64,000 bases of DNA from CAMDPA01 sp965223035 (GCA_965223035.1 OZ244980.1:3286001-3350000), one strand, 5' to 3'. Shown: positions 25,049 to 34,064, counted from the stretch's first letter. Notes: generated by a model not told the origin, from the letters alone. Program-made: numbers and translations.

Positions 25049-26109
25049 TGAGCGGCCTTGAATTCCGCGTTGACCACGCGACGCGGTCAAGTCGCGTGGG
25101 CCTGGCCGGCGCTGCGATCCTCGCGGTCGGGCTGGCGTTGGCGCCCTACTGGGCCGGCCGCTCGGACCTGCGGCTGTTGTCGGAAATCTTTGCTTACATC
25201 GCGCTCGCCAGCCTATGGAATCTGCTGGCCGGCTACGCCGGCTTGGTATCGGTTGGCCAACAGGCGTTCGTCGGACTTGGCGCGTACACCTTGTTCGCGC
25301 TCGCCATGCTGGCCAATGTGCATCCGCTCCCGGCGATCCTGCTGGCGGGAATCGCCTCGGCGCTCATCGCGATCCCCGTGGCGGCACTGATTTTTCGCTT
25401 ACGTGGGCACTATTTCGCCATCGGCACATGGGTGGTTGCGGAGGCGTTCCGGCTCACGGCCGCGCAGATATCGGCACTCGGCGGCGGCTCGGGAACCAGC
25501 CTGCCGATCAGCATCGTGCTGTCGATTGCCCCGGGGCGTCAGGCGCGGGAGTTCCTGCTTTATTGGCTGTCGCTCGCGCTCGTCGTCACGGTGATCGGCC
25601 TGATCTTTGCGCTCCTGCGCTCCGGTTACGGACTAGCGTTGACCGCCATCCGGGACAATGAAGCCGCCGCCCGCGCCTGCGGAGTCAATGTGCGGCGCGT
25701 CAAGCTCATCGTCTACGTCGTGACCGCGTTCGGAACCGGTTTGGCCGGCGCGCTCATGTTTCTGCAGAAGCTGCGCGTGTCTCCGGATACAGCTTTCAGC
25801 GTCAATGATTGGACGGCTTTCGTGATCTTCATTGTGGTGATCGGTGGCATCGGTCGGATCGAAGGGCCGATCATCGGCGCAATTGTGTTTTTCATGCTCA
25901 GAGAAGCGTTCGCCGATCTGGGCAGCATCTATCTGTTGATGCTGGGCGCGATCGCCATTGGTGTGATGTTGTTCGCGCCAAAGGGACTATGGGGGCTGAT
26001 TGCCGATCGCATGGGCTGGCAACTGCTGCCGTTGGAGCGCCGGTTGGTCGAACAAACCGTCAAAACGCCTGTGGCCAGGACCGAGGAGACCTCTAGCGTG
26101 TCAGAGTGA
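25048..26109 (+). CDS. Branched-chain amino acid-type ABC permease, LivM type
   Basis: The second permease, 353 residues, with about ten hydrophobic segments. It has the LivM patterns SLWNLLAGYAGLVSVGQQAFVGLGAY, FRLRGHYFAIGTWVVAEAFRL, LTAIRDNEAAARACGVNVRRVKL (ATPase-coupling loop) and FIVVIGGIGRIEGPIIGAIVFF. It ends the transporter operon. Its last three codons and TGA stop lie in the GTCAGAGTGAGC block that begins an intergenic repeat, so the C-terminus may have been set by the repeat. Confidence 0.92.
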   Translation: MSGLEFRVDHATRSSRVGLAGAAILAVGLALAPYWAGRSDLRLLSEIFAYIALASLWNLLAGYAGLVSVGQQAFVGLGAYTLFALAMLANVHPLPAILLAGIASALIAIPVAALIFRLRGHYFAIGTWVVAEAFRLTAAQISALGGGSGTSLPISIVLSIAPGRQAREFLLYWLSLALVVTVIGLIFALLRSGYGLALTAIRDNEAAARACGVNVRRVKLIVYVVTAFGTGLAGALMFLQKLRVSPDTAFSVNDWTAFVIFIVVIGGIGRIEGPIIGAIVFFMLREAFADLGSIYLLMLGAIAIGVMLFAPKGLWGLIADRMGWQLLPLERRLVEQTVKTPVARTEETSSVSE

Positions 26110-26241
26110 GCTGGAACCATCCCGCTGCCCCGCCCCGTTCCTCCACTAAACTCTCCACTGGGCCACCCATGGCACGCTTGTGTGCCTGGCCAGGCAGGAG
26201 AGCGGGCCGGCGCGGCTGATCCGCCAAAGGCGGCCATCTGC
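26100..26241. repeat. Intergenic repeat family D, copy overlapping the livM stop
   Basis: Begins GTCAGAGTGAGCTGGAACC, then CATCCCGCTGCCCCGCCCC, CCACTGGGCCACCC, GAGCGGGCCGGCGCGGCTGA and TCCGCCAAAGGCGG. The same blocks occur in reverse orientation at 49874-50013, which establishes it as a repeat. It is distinct from the CTAG-ended hairpin family, though a partial and a full copy lie next to members of that family elsewhere. Confidence 0.7.
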
Positions 26242-26490
26242 CGGATCGTCGCCCAGACCGATCACGCGTGCTCACATCCACAGCGCAAACATGATCCGCG
26301 TCTCAGAATGACCATACCAGCACGGGCGGTGGCGCACGCGACGCAACGGCGATCCGGCCAGGGGCGGACCGGGCAGGGGCGATCCGGCCGACGTCATACA
26401 CAACAGCGCGGGTCCGATCGTTGAATGCTGACTGTGCAGTTGGTGCCATCAAGGCCGCTTGCACGGATGCCAGATGCGCTCGGTGTAGCA

Positions 26491-26814
26491 CTATTTGACC
26501 CGATACTTTTCGATGTTGGCTGCGGACCCAAGCCACTTTGGCCGTCGTCCCCGACCGCTCCAGGTCAGATTGGGATCGCGCGGATGTTGATAGATGACTG
26601 CCGGTCTGGCCTTGCCCTTGGCCGCTGCCGTCGATTTGCGCCGCGCACCGATTACCTGTTTCAGGTTGACGCCTGCTTTTTCGGCCATGCCCTTCAGCTT
26701 CGCTTTCAAAGCGGCCTTGTCGCGTTGCTTTCTTTCAACCAGCGCCGATTCAATGCGTGCACTGAGTTCACGCAGCTGCGGTACCGTCATCTTGTTCAGT
26801 TGAGCTTCTTTCAC
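26491..26814 (-). CDS. H-NS/HvrA-family nucleoid-associated regulator
   Basis: A 107-residue protein with an N-terminal coiled-coil oligomerisation region (LNKMTVPQLRELSARIESALVERKQRDKAALKAKLKG) and a C-terminal H-NS-type DNA-binding domain with the core AVIYQHPRDPNLTWSGRGRRPKWL, the family's (Y/W)-P-TWSGRGR-P loop that contacts the AT-rich minor groove. Such proteins (HvrA in Rhodobacter) bind curved or AT-rich DNA and silence or modulate genes. The GTG start has GGAG 6 bases upstream. It lies downstream of gloA with a hairpin between them, so it is probably transcribed separately. Confidence 0.92.
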   Translation of the reverse strand: MKEAQLNKMTVPQLRELSARIESALVERKQRDKAALKAKLKGMAEKAGVNLKQVIGARRKSTAAAKGKARPAVIYQHPRDPNLTWSGRGRRPKWLGSAANIEKYRVK

Positions 26815-26968
26815 AATTTACTCCGATTTTCGCCGAGGCAAGTTCTAACGCCGATATCAATTCGCTGCTGAGAGCAGGGCCCACGCTGCGGCACCTCACC
26901 TCGGCATCCAACAAATTGCACACCGTGACATGGGGAACAACGCAACGTATTTGCACAAACAATTAAAT

Positions 26969-26996
26969 AGGGCATTGCTAGATCATGCAATGCCCT
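26969..26996 (-). terminator. Hairpin downstream of gloA
   Basis: AGGGCATTGC (26969-26978) and GCAATGCCCT (26987-26996) form a perfect 10-bp stem with an 8-base loop. Read on the minus strand it is followed by ATTTAATTGTTT, a U-rich tract, so it fits an intrinsic terminator for the gene ending at 27060. Confidence 0.65.
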
Positions 26997-27059
26997 CCTA
27001 ATCATCACGTTTAACCCAATTGAAGCAATCTCGCGCGGCGGTGGCAACCACAGGCGCTA

Positions 27060-27503
27060 TTACCACTCGCCGATATTGGGCATCGACTTCCAGGGCTCTT
27101 GAACAGGCAACGACTCTTGGCCCTTTTGCAGCAGCTCAATCGAGATATTGTCGGGGGACCGGATAAACGCCATGCGACCATCGCGTGGTGGTCGATTGAT
27201 GGTGACGCCGCCATCCATCAGCCGCTGACAGGTCTCGTATATATTGTCGACCTCATAGCAGAGGTGTCCAAAATTGCGGCCGCCGGTGTAAGCTTCCGGG
27301 TCGTAATTGTACGTTAACTCGAGTTCGTCCACGCGCTGTTCACGCGCTCGCTCGACGTCCGCCGGCGCGGCCAGAAAGATCAGCGTGAATTTGGCCTTTG
27401 GATTGTCAACTCGCCGCGTTTCGATCAAGCCGAGCTTGTTACAGTAAAAGTCCAGAGATTGTTCGATGTCGGTAATCCGGACCATAGTGTGTCGATAGCG
27501 CAT
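27060..27503 (-). CDS. gloA: Lactoylglutathione lyase (glyoxalase I)
   Basis: Converts the hemithioacetal of methylglyoxal and glutathione to lactoylglutathione. The 147-residue form beginning MRYRHTMVRITDIEQSLDFY aligns with E. coli GloA, and the four metal ligands can be placed: His5, Glu62 (ELTYNYD), His80 (FGHLCYEVD) and Glu123 (SIELLQKG). Substrate-loop residues near FIRSPDN are present. GGAGG 6 bases upstream of 27503 decides the start, although the frame is open to 27572. It follows an MFS exporter gene in the same direction and probably shares its transcript. A strong hairpin lies 60 bases past its stop. Confidence 0.93.
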   Translation of the reverse strand: MRYRHTMVRITDIEQSLDFYCNKLGLIETRRVDNPKAKFTLIFLAAPADVERAREQRVDELELTYNYDPEAYTGGRNFGHLCYEVDNIYETCQRLMDGGVTINRPPRDGRMAFIRSPDNISIELLQKGQESLPVQEPWKSMPNIGEW

Positions 27504-27568
27504 GTCAGTCCTCCAGCTCGAGTAAAGTGATTTATCCATCGGAATGATAAGGCAACGGTGCCGGGGCG

Positions 27569-28909
27569 TCATCCACGCGCCGGGACGGCGGCTGCGGACG
27601 CCAACATCGGCCCCTTAATCGCCAGCCAAAGTGCCAAAATAATCGCTACGCTGAGCGACAATGCGAGATCCAACGAGTAGGCGCTTGCCAATTGCCCCAA
27701 AACGGTCGCGCCGACGATGCAGCCGAGTTCGAATGTCACACCATGCAGCGCCATCACCCGGCCGCGATAGGAGGGATGGGCCACCAGCTGCAGCAGACTT
27801 TGGATCGCGCCGCCGCGCAGGATCATGCCAAAGCCCGCTGCAAACGAAAAGGCGACGGCCAACGGGAAATACGGCGACAGGATGATGCCTAGAAAAGCCA
27901 TTGCCACGGCCGGCATCGCACTGAGGGCAATCGTTACCAAGCGCACCGTGTCGGCTTCACGACTGGCCAGCCAAAGGCCGCCAGCTACCGATCCCAATCC
28001 GAAGGCCGACAACATGATCCCGGCCTCGCGCGCGCCACCGGCAAAGGCATGATCCACGATCGCGGGCACGAATTCGACAAACGGGCGCGCCAAGGCGATC
28101 GCCCCGATGTGCACCACAAACAATAACAGCAACAAACGGACCGCTAAGACATGCGCCAATCCGTGACGCAGGGCGGTCAAGAACCCGGCCTGGTGCGCGG
28201 AGCTGTCGCGCCGCGGAGGTGGAATGCGCCTGAACAAAGCGATGAAACCCATCGACAATACCGCACACACCAAATAGGCGGTTGCGGTTCCCAAGCTGGA
28301 CAAGACAAGCGCGGCCAACGCCGGTCCGATGAATCCGGCAACGTTGAACACAACGGTATTGAGCGACACCGCCGTCGATAGATGCTCCCGCGGCACAAAC
28401 GCCGTGACGATGGTCTTGGTCGACGCATGCGAGACAGCGTTAATGGCGCCGTAGACGGTCACCAAGCTGAACAGCAGCGGAATACTGAGACCGCCAACCA
28501 AAGCCAGAAGCGCAACCAGCAGATTGCAGGCAATCGAGCCGAGGCACGACAGGATGATCACCATGCGACGATCATAACGGTCCGCGAAGAAGCCCCCTAC
28601 CAGCTCCATCACCAAGCCCGGAAGCAGCAGGAAGACCAACGCCGCCGCCAGCATGCGCTCGTCGCGCGTGAGCTCCCAAACGACCAATGACGTCGTTACC
28701 CGAAACATCCACTTGCTGACCATCTCAAGCAGGCGGGCAACGATGTAATCGCGCAAGGGTGGCGTACTTGCGATTCGCGCCACCCGCCGCCAACCCGGCT
28801 CGACCGGTTCCTCCGTGCGCTTCCAAAATTCGTAAGCAGTGTTCAATTTAATGAGCTTCCTGCTTGGCTGCGGGCACGACGGCCGGCGCATGCGATGATA
28901 CCGCACCAT
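27569..28909 (-). CDS. MFS transporter (EntS/MFS_3-like exporter)
   Basis: A 12-helix major facilitator superfamily protein resembling the EntS-like MFS_3 group of exporters. Motif-A-like GGFFADRYDRRMVIILSCLG follows helix 2, with HASTKTIVTAFVPREHLSTAVSLNTVVFNVAGFIGPALA in the N-domain and LLQLVAHPSYRGRVMALHGVTFELG in the C-domain, both typical of that group. Substrates of relatives include siderophores and drugs; here it is unknown. The first 20 residues of the open frame are not family-like. A TTG at 28846, with AGGAAG upstream, may be the true start. It ends 65 bases before gloA. Confidence 0.87.
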   Translation of the reverse strand: MVRYHRMRRPSCPQPSRKLIKLNTAYEFWKRTEEPVEPGWRRVARIASTPPLRDYIVARLLEMVSKWMFRVTTSLVVWELTRDERMLAAALVFLLLPGLVMELVGGFFADRYDRRMVIILSCLGSIACNLLVALLALVGGLSIPLLFSLVTVYGAINAVSHASTKTIVTAFVPREHLSTAVSLNTVVFNVAGFIGPALAALVLSSLGTATAYLVCAVLSMGFIALFRRIPPPRRDSSAHQAGFLTALRHGLAHVLAVRLLLLLFVVHIGAIALARPFVEFVPAIVDHAFAGGAREAGIMLSAFGLGSVAGGLWLASREADTVRLVTIALSAMPAVAMAFLGIILSPYFPLAVAFSFAAGFGMILRGGAIQSLLQLVAHPSYRGRVMALHGVTFELGCIVGATVLGQLASAYSLDLALSLSVAIILALWLAIKGPMLASAAAVPARG

Positions 28910-28966
28910 CGTTCGGTGGGCCGGAAGTGACCAGTTCGTCCGAGGCTGTGGACGTTGCGAAGACGT

Positions 28967-30820
28967 TCAATGCTGATGCCTTGACGACCGGGCGGCAAGT
29001 GCTGAGCGACGCATCTGACGCTGACGATCCGTCATCTCGTGCGGTGTCTTCTCCCAGGCGTAGGGGGCCTGCCAGAGTTGGAACAACGCCCGGTAGGCTG
29101 CCACGGAGATCAGCAGCCAATACCATGGGGTCAAGATCAGATCCGGCAGCAACGTCCATCGTCCCCGCCGAAGGGCGATATGGCCGGCCAACGCTAACGC
29201 GCTGAGATTTCCAAGCACCAAATTCGCCGCGCACAGCACGGCCACCCACGCGCCAAGATCGCCACCGGCCCCGATCAGCCAATGACCTTGTCCGAGCTGC
29301 GCCAATAACACAATAAGGAACACCGGGTAAACGAGGGCGGCGATCAACAGACCGCCGACATAACCCTGAAAGCCGATAAATGACCACACTCCAAGCTCGG
29401 CCATCAGCTTGGCAGGGTCACGCATATGAACGGACCAAGTTTGAATATAGCCTTTGAGCCAACGCGTCCGTTGCCTGATCCACACCCTTAGCTCGGGCGG
29501 GGCCTGCTCATGCGTGACCGCATCCAACACAGCAATGCGACCGCCACGGCGCGCGATCCTGACGCCCAGATCGGCATCCTCGGTGACGTTATAGGCGTCC
29601 CACGCCCCGAACCGCTGCAAATCACGGCGGCGAAAATGGTTGGAGGTCCCGCCCAGGGGCATCGCTAAACCGAGCCGCTCAAAGCACGGCAACAGCCCGC
29701 TGAACAGCGCCCCATACTCCAGGGCAAACTGGCGCGTCAGCCAATTCTCGCGCCAGTTATAGATGTCCAGCCGTGCCTGAACACAACACAAACGAGGATC
29801 GGCCTCGAACATGGCCAGCGCCCGCAGCAATTGATCCGGCTCAGGCTCATCCTCCGCATCGAATACGACGACGTATTCGCCGCGTGCCATCTGCAGGGCA
29901 TAATTCAGAGCTTTCGGCTTGGTGCGTGGCAACAGATCCGGAATGATGACGATGCGCATGTGGGGCGGCAAGCGCAAGAGCTGTGCCGCGGCCTGGGTCG
30001 CTTGATCGGTGCTCTCCAGCACCAGCATCACGTCGAGCCGACCGACCGGATACTCCAGCCGCTCCAACGCTGCGACGACGTCGGCCAACGCCGATTCTTC
30101 CCGAAACAAAGGGACAATGATCGAATAGATCGGCAGTGTTGCGGCCGGGCGGCGGCTGGGTCGGGCTGAGCGTGGTGCGACGAACAGCGTCATGACCAGG
30201 GCAACCGCCCTTAACGCCACAACAACAACGAATGCCATCGACAGCCCGATCACCACAAATTTTTCGCCAACCTGTGGCGCACCGGCAAACGCTCCCAGAC
30301 CAAGGCCAATGACAACCGTCAGCGCAACAAGCTGCCAGGCCGGAAACTTCGCGGCCGCGGACAGGTCGGGATTTTGCTTGTGAAATCCACGAGCGGCAGC
30401 CCTCACCCGCTCCCATCGGGCGTGCTCCAAGCTGCGGATTTCGCGCGACGGCGATGACACCGGCAGCGGCGCGATGCCGACAGCAAGAAGCCGCCGCCCT
30501 GTCTCGAACACCACATCGGGGTCACCGCCCAGCCCGTCAATCACCTCGGTTTCGCGCGCCGCCGGTCGCTGAACGCGATCAAAGCGAACCGCAAGGTTCG
30601 CACAGAGTGCCGCAATGTAGTCCGCCTCGGTCAAATGACCATTGCTGATCAGCACCTTGTGCGGCAGCTCACCTGTGCGCCGGCTCTGCTCCGTGGCCCA
30701 AGCCAGGGTGTGCCCGTCGATCAGTTGATCGACCAGGAAGGCGTATGGATCGATCGAAGGTGCATACGATACCGCAGGCGCGTATGCACGCTGATTCACT
30801 GCGACGCCAACTGCTGCCAT
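28967..30820 (-). CDS. Family 2 glycosyltransferase with N-terminal MshEN-like domain
   Basis: A 617-residue membrane glycosyltransferase of the cellulose-synthase type. Residues about 30-120 resemble the MshEN/GspE-N domain (HTLAWATEQSRRTGELPHKVLI...GHLTEADYIAALCANLAV), which in other proteins binds c-di-GMP or mediates contacts. Two membrane helices follow (about 165-215), then the GT2 domain with SIIVPLFREESALADVV, VFDAEDEPEPDQLLRALAMF (DxD-like), NVTEDADLGVRIAR and QRTRWLKGYIQTW (QxxRW). About four helices lie at the C-terminus. It should polymerise or transfer a sugar across the inner membrane; polymer unknown. The tail is basic and His-rich. The start is uncertain because the ribosome binding site is too close. 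Confidence 0.87.
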   Translation of the reverse strand: MAAVGVAVNQRAYAPAVSYAPSIDPYAFLVDQLIDGHTLAWATEQSRRTGELPHKVLISNGHLTEADYIAALCANLAVRFDRVQRPAARETEVIDGLGGDPDVVFETGRRLLAVGIAPLPVSSPSREIRSLEHARWERVRAAARGFHKQNPDLSAAAKFPAWQLVALTVVIGLGLGAFAGAPQVGEKFVVIGLSMAFVVVVALRAVALVMTLFVAPRSARPSRRPAATLPIYSIIVPLFREESALADVVAALERLEYPVGRLDVMLVLESTDQATQAAAQLLRLPPHMRIVIIPDLLPRTKPKALNYALQMARGEYVVVFDAEDEPEPDQLLRALAMFEADPRLCCVQARLDIYNWRENWLTRQFALEYGALFSGLLPCFERLGLAMPLGGTSNHFRRRDLQRFGAWDAYNVTEDADLGVRIARRGGRIAVLDAVTHEQAPPELRVWIRQRTRWLKGYIQTWSVHMRDPAKLMAELGVWSFIGFQGYVGGLLIAALVYPVFLIVLLAQLGQGHWLIGAGGDLGAWVAVLCAANLVLGNLSALALAGHIALRRGRWTLLPDLILTPWYWLLISVAAYRALFQLWQAPYAWEKTPHEMTDRQRQMRRSALAARSSRHQH

Positions 30821-31151
30821 CTCCCCACCGTCCGCCGCATGCCCCCAGTGCCGGACGGTCCACGCACACGCCCCGGCGGTCGCGCCCTACAAGTACATGG
30901 GTTGCCGAACGCGGCATCAATCCGGTATGTGTCAGCCTGTGTGTCAGCTTGTGTGTAGGCCCATGTGTCCGCTCGCGCGTCGGGTCCGCAGCGTCGATAT
31001 CGGCTTCGCCCGCTCGCGATCCGCAGTGCGCGCACCGTCACACTAAATCTGAGCACAACCGGGCGCCACGCAATTTGTTGTAGAATGTGATTCGGTACTG
31101 AACGGGTTAATACCAGCACATAGACATTGTTCATCAACGTGCGGAGCCGTC
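30821..31151. other. Divergent intergenic region with a 12-bp periodic repeat
   Basis: Lies between the glycosyltransferase gene (minus) and a solute-binding protein gene (plus), so both promoters should be here. It contains the imperfect tandem repeat at 30928-30975. No gene is recognised. Confidence 0.5.
30928..30975. repeat. 12-bp imperfect tandem repeat, four copies
   Basis: Units TGTGTCAGCCTG, TGTGTCAGCTTG, TGTGTAGGCCCA and TGTGTCCGCTCG follow each other exactly. The first two differ by one base; the others keep only the TGTGT start. Confidence 0.7.
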
Positions 31152-32081
31152 ATGTCGGCCATCGACGATCAGCGTTGTAAAACCATTGGCGGCCGGGACC
31201 TGCCAGCGATCGTCGGGCAACGACGCGGTTGGCGTCGTGGGCTCGCCAACTGTGTCTGGACGATGATCCTTGCAGGCATGCTGTTGCTTGTTGGCGGCCT
31301 GGGCTGGGACGATGCCCGTGCCCAGCACCCTCGTTTCATATCCGAGCGAGCGAACCCGCAACAGCCGACCGCGGCCCGTCTTACGTCGCTACGGTTTTTG
31401 ACCACGAACGACTTTCCCCCGTTCAACTACATCGATGAATCGGGTGCGCTGACCGGCTTTCACATCGATCTCGCGCGCGCCATCTGCTTGGATCTGAGCG
31501 TTTCGTGCCAAATTGTCCCGCTTGCCTGGGAGGCGCTGCTGCCGGCGCTGCGACGGGGACGGGGCAACGCGGTGATCGCCGGTCACATGGTGTCCAAGCG
31601 CGCTTTAGCGAGCGTCGATTTCACTGACCGATATTTTTATACGCCGGGACGTTTTGTCGGGCGACGCCGCGGCCCGGAGCTGGAGATCACCCCCAACGGC
31701 CTGGAGCGCCGCAAAATCGGCGTCGCACGCGGCACCACCCACGAGGCCTATCTTCAGGCGTTCTTTCTCGACAGCGCAATCCAGCGCTTTCCGACCCAGG
31801 AGTTGGCCAGGGACGCGCTCAAAGCCGGCAAGGTCGATCTCATATTCGGCGACGGCATCAGCCTGGTGCTGTGGATCAACGGCGAGGCCTCGCGCGCGTG
31901 TTGCGAGCTCAAAGGCGGCCCGTTCCTGGAGCCAAAATTCTTCGGCGACGGCATCGCCATCGTCGTCAACAAGGCGGACCGCTCCTTGCGCGCCCAGCTC
32001 AACGCCTCGTTGCGACGTCTGCGGGCCAGTGGTCGGTTCGAAGAACTGGTACTGCGCTATTTCCCTTACCGCGTATTTTGA
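31152..32081 (+). CDS. Extracellular solute-binding protein, family 3
   Basis: A 309-residue protein of the amino acid-type (SBP_bac_3) periplasmic receptors. A long basic N-terminus precedes the hydrophobic signal segment VWTMILAGMLLLVGGLGW with a likely cleavage after ARAQ. The mature part has LRFLTTNDFPPFNYIDESGALTGFHIDLARAICLDL, ALLPALRRGRGNAVIAGHMVSKRALASVDFTDRYFYTPGRFV, RKIGVARGTTHEAYL and GKVDLIFGDGISLVLWIN, the usual order. No permease or ATPase gene is adjacent, so it may serve a transporter encoded elsewhere. GGAG 5 bases before the start. The stop TGA abuts a dispersed repeat. Confidence 0.88.
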   Translation: MSAIDDQRCKTIGGRDLPAIVGQRRGWRRGLANCVWTMILAGMLLLVGGLGWDDARAQHPRFISERANPQQPTAARLTSLRFLTTNDFPPFNYIDESGALTGFHIDLARAICLDLSVSCQIVPLAWEALLPALRRGRGNAVIAGHMVSKRALASVDFTDRYFYTPGRFVGRRRGPELEITPNGLERRKIGVARGTTHEAYLQAFFLDSAIQRFPTQELARDALKAGKVDLIFGDGISLVLWINGEASRACCELKGGPFLEPKFFGDGIAIVVNKADRSLRAQLNASLRRLRASGRFEELVLRYFPYRVF

Positions 32082-32190
32082 AGCATCTTGGCCTAAGGCA
32101 ACCTTCTGCCTTAAAATGGAACCGCAAAGCCGGCTTCCATTGAAGGCACAAAGACGATCGCTCCCAAAGTGTCGAGCAACCTGCCTGACC
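32081..32190. repeat. Dispersed hairpin repeat, copy 4 (B, then truncated A)
   Basis: Contains CTTAAAATGGAACCGCAAAG...CGGCTTCCATTGAAGG (hairpin B), then CACAAAGACGATCGCTC and AAAGTGTCGAGCAACCTGCC, where hairpin A breaks off. It starts at the stop codon of the solute-binding protein gene. The following DNA to 32483 shows nothing I recognise. Confidence 0.75.
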
Positions 32191-32483
32191 ACCCAATAAC
32201 ATGATGTTCAAGGTGGCCGGCGCAGTGCGGTGGGCCGGCCATTGTTTGCGGCCGGATGATGTGCCGAGCATCCTTTCATCGAGCGCTTTGAACCACGGCA
32301 TCCGGGCCATGCGGCGAGGAGACTTGCGCGGCTTGCAGATCAGGTCTGCATTGCCCGCTCCTGAAAACACTTGTTACGCGCCACGAGAGATTGACAGGAT
32401 ACCACCTTGAGCGTCATCGTAGCGGTAAGACGTATACTGTATTGCGCCGATAGCAACCGCAGTATCTGTAGCGAATCACGATC

Positions 32484-33143
32484 GTGACCACTGCCCTGTT
32501 CATCATTGGCGTCTTGTCAGCCGGTATCCTGCTGCCGCTCATGGCGCGAACGCTGCTCGACCGCCGCTTTCGGTTATGGCCAACGCCCGCCCCAGGCAGC
32601 TGGCAAAGCCAGGTGTTCTGGTTGACGTTTCGCACGCTCAACGTCACGGCTCTAGCGACGGCCACGTTGGCGGGGCCGACGCTGTTCGGGCTGGCCGACG
32701 AGATCCGTCTTACCGGCTTGGTCTTGTTGGTCGTGTTCGCTGTGCTCTACGGCTATTCGCTGTTCGCGCTCGGCAAGCGCAATACATATTGTAACCGCGA
32801 TGGCTTGGTGACCGATGGGATCTACCGCTGGACCCGCAATCCACAGTACGCGACGATCATCCCGCTGTATGTCGCCTTGGCGGTGGCCGTCGATACCGCA
32901 AACACTTACGTGCTCGCCGGCGCGCTGGTCGCGGTGTTCGTCTTGATGGCGCTTGCCGAGGAGCCGTGGCTGGCGGCCGCGTATGGTGAAGACTATCGCG
33001 CCTATTGTCGCCGGGTCCCACGGTTTTTCAATTGGCGCCGGGCTGCCACCTTTGGTTTCGCCGTCGCCCGACAGGGTTATCGTTACGGACAGCGCGCCGC
33101 CGGCCGGCTCGCGCCGCGTCCCGGTGGCCCGCCCTTCGGGTAA
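32484..33143 (+). CDS. Isoprenylcysteine methyltransferase/PEMT-like membrane protein
   Basis: A 219-residue membrane protein with about five hydrophobic segments and the C-terminal signature of the ICMT/PEMT superfamily: GLVTDGIYRWTRNPQYATII (the R-NP-Y motif) and EEPWLAAAYGEDYRAYCRRVPRFF (the E-x-L-x-x-x-F/Y-G-x-x-Y-x-x-Y motif), which bind S-adenosylmethionine and the substrate head group. In bacteria such proteins methylate lipids or small molecules, or are uncharacterised. Its position just upstream of the plcP-agt lipid genes raises the possibility of lipid methylation, but that is inference. The tail is rich in Arg, Gly and Pro. The start is GTG. Confidence 0.82.
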   Translation: MTTALFIIGVLSAGILLPLMARTLLDRRFRLWPTPAPGSWQSQVFWLTFRTLNVTALATATLAGPTLFGLADEIRLTGLVLLVVFAVLYGYSLFALGKRNTYCNRDGLVTDGIYRWTRNPQYATIIPLYVALAVAVDTANTYVLAGALVAVFVLMALAEEPWLAAAYGEDYRAYCRRVPRFFNWRRAATFGFAVARQGYRYGQRAAGRLAPRPGGPPFG

Positions 33144-33186
33144 CCGCTCACGGGTCGGAGGGCGACCTCTCCCGGCATTCCGGGCC

Positions 33187-33204
33187 TTGTCATAGTTCTG
33201 CAAC
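33187..33204 (+). promoter_or_regulatory. Possible Pho box upstream of plcP
   Basis: TTGTCAT, 4 bases, CTGCAAC has the 7-4-7 layout of a PhoB-binding site (CTGTCAT-N4-CTGTMAY); the first half matches 6 of 7, the second is weaker. It lies 60-77 bases before the plcP start, a sensible place for PhoB activation. Confidence 0.35.
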
Positions 33205-33263
33205 CCGAGTCATGTCTTGCTTGATGCGTGGAATACAAGCATCTTGTCGCCATGGTTGTTGGG

Positions 33264-34064
33264 ATGAATTGCGGCATGCAACGCCACTATCGGGCTGTCT
33301 TCATTTCTGATGTCCATCTTGGGACGCGTGGCGCGCAGGCCCGGATGCTGCTTGACTTTTTGGGGGATGCCCACGCGGAGACGGTCTATCTCGTTGGCGA
33401 CATTGTGGATTTTTGGCGCATCCGGCGCGGTTTGGTGTGGCGGGAGGCGCACGGCGAGGTGTTGAAGGAGATCTTGAGCCGCGCCCGCAGCGGCACCAGG
33501 GTGGTTTTCATCCCGGGCAACCATGATGACGGACTGCGCGCCTATTGCGGGACTCGCTTCGGCAACATCGAGATCGTTAAGAATGCGGTCCACGTCACGG
33601 CGGACGGTCACCGATATCTGGTTTTGCACGGCGATGAATACGATGTGGTTGTGCAGAACGCCAAGTGGCTGGCGTTGATCGGGGATTGCAGCTACGCCTT
33701 CGCGCTGGCAATCAACAAACCCTTCAATTGGGTCCGCGGCCGGCTCGGCATGGACTACTGGTCGCTCTCGGCCTACCTGAAAAACCGCGTCAAAGGCTGT
33801 GTCAGCCGCGCTGGGAAATTCGAAACGTCGTTAATCGACGCCGCCACCCGACATCAAGTGTCCGGCGTCATTTGCGGACATATCCACCGGGCCGCCTCCC
33901 ACCAGGTCGGCGATGTGCATTATCTCAATACCGGCGACTGGGTCGAGAGTTGTACGGCCGTGGTCGAGACCTTGGCCGGCGAGATGAAAGTGGTCGATTG
34001 GTCCTTGGAGGTGGCCGGCCAGACGAAGAAGCCACGGCGGGCGCGGATGGAGGCTGCGGCCTGA
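33264..34064 (+). CDS. plcP: PlcP-type phospholipase C (calcineurin-like metallophosphoesterase)
   Basis: A roughly 266-residue metallophosphoesterase with all dimetal motifs: FISDVHLG, GDIVDFW, GNHDD, VLHGDEYD and CGHIHRA. Annotation pipelines often call this group UDP-2,3-diacylglucosamine diphosphatase (LpxH-like). However, the gene is fused by a TGATG overlap to an Agt-type glycosyltransferase, and that pair is the known phosphate-starvation lipid remodelling module of Sinorhizobium, marine alphaproteobacteria and SAR11. There PlcP removes the phospho-head group from membrane phospholipids to give diacylglycerol. Start choices are 33228 (GTG), 33252, 33264 and 33276, and none has a strong ribosome binding site. 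An LpxH role cannot be excluded from sequence alone. Confidence 0.8.
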   Translation: MNCGMQRHYRAVFISDVHLGTRGAQARMLLDFLGDAHAETVYLVGDIVDFWRIRRGLVWREAHGEVLKEILSRARSGTRVVFIPGNHDDGLRAYCGTRFGNIEIVKNAVHVTADGHRYLVLHGDEYDVVVQNAKWLALIGDCSYAFALAINKPFNWVRGRLGMDYWSLSAYLKNRVKGCVSRAGKFETSLIDAATRHQVSGVICGHIHRAASHQVGDVHYLNTGDWVESCTAVVETLAGEMKVVDWSLEVAGQTKKPRRARMEAAA

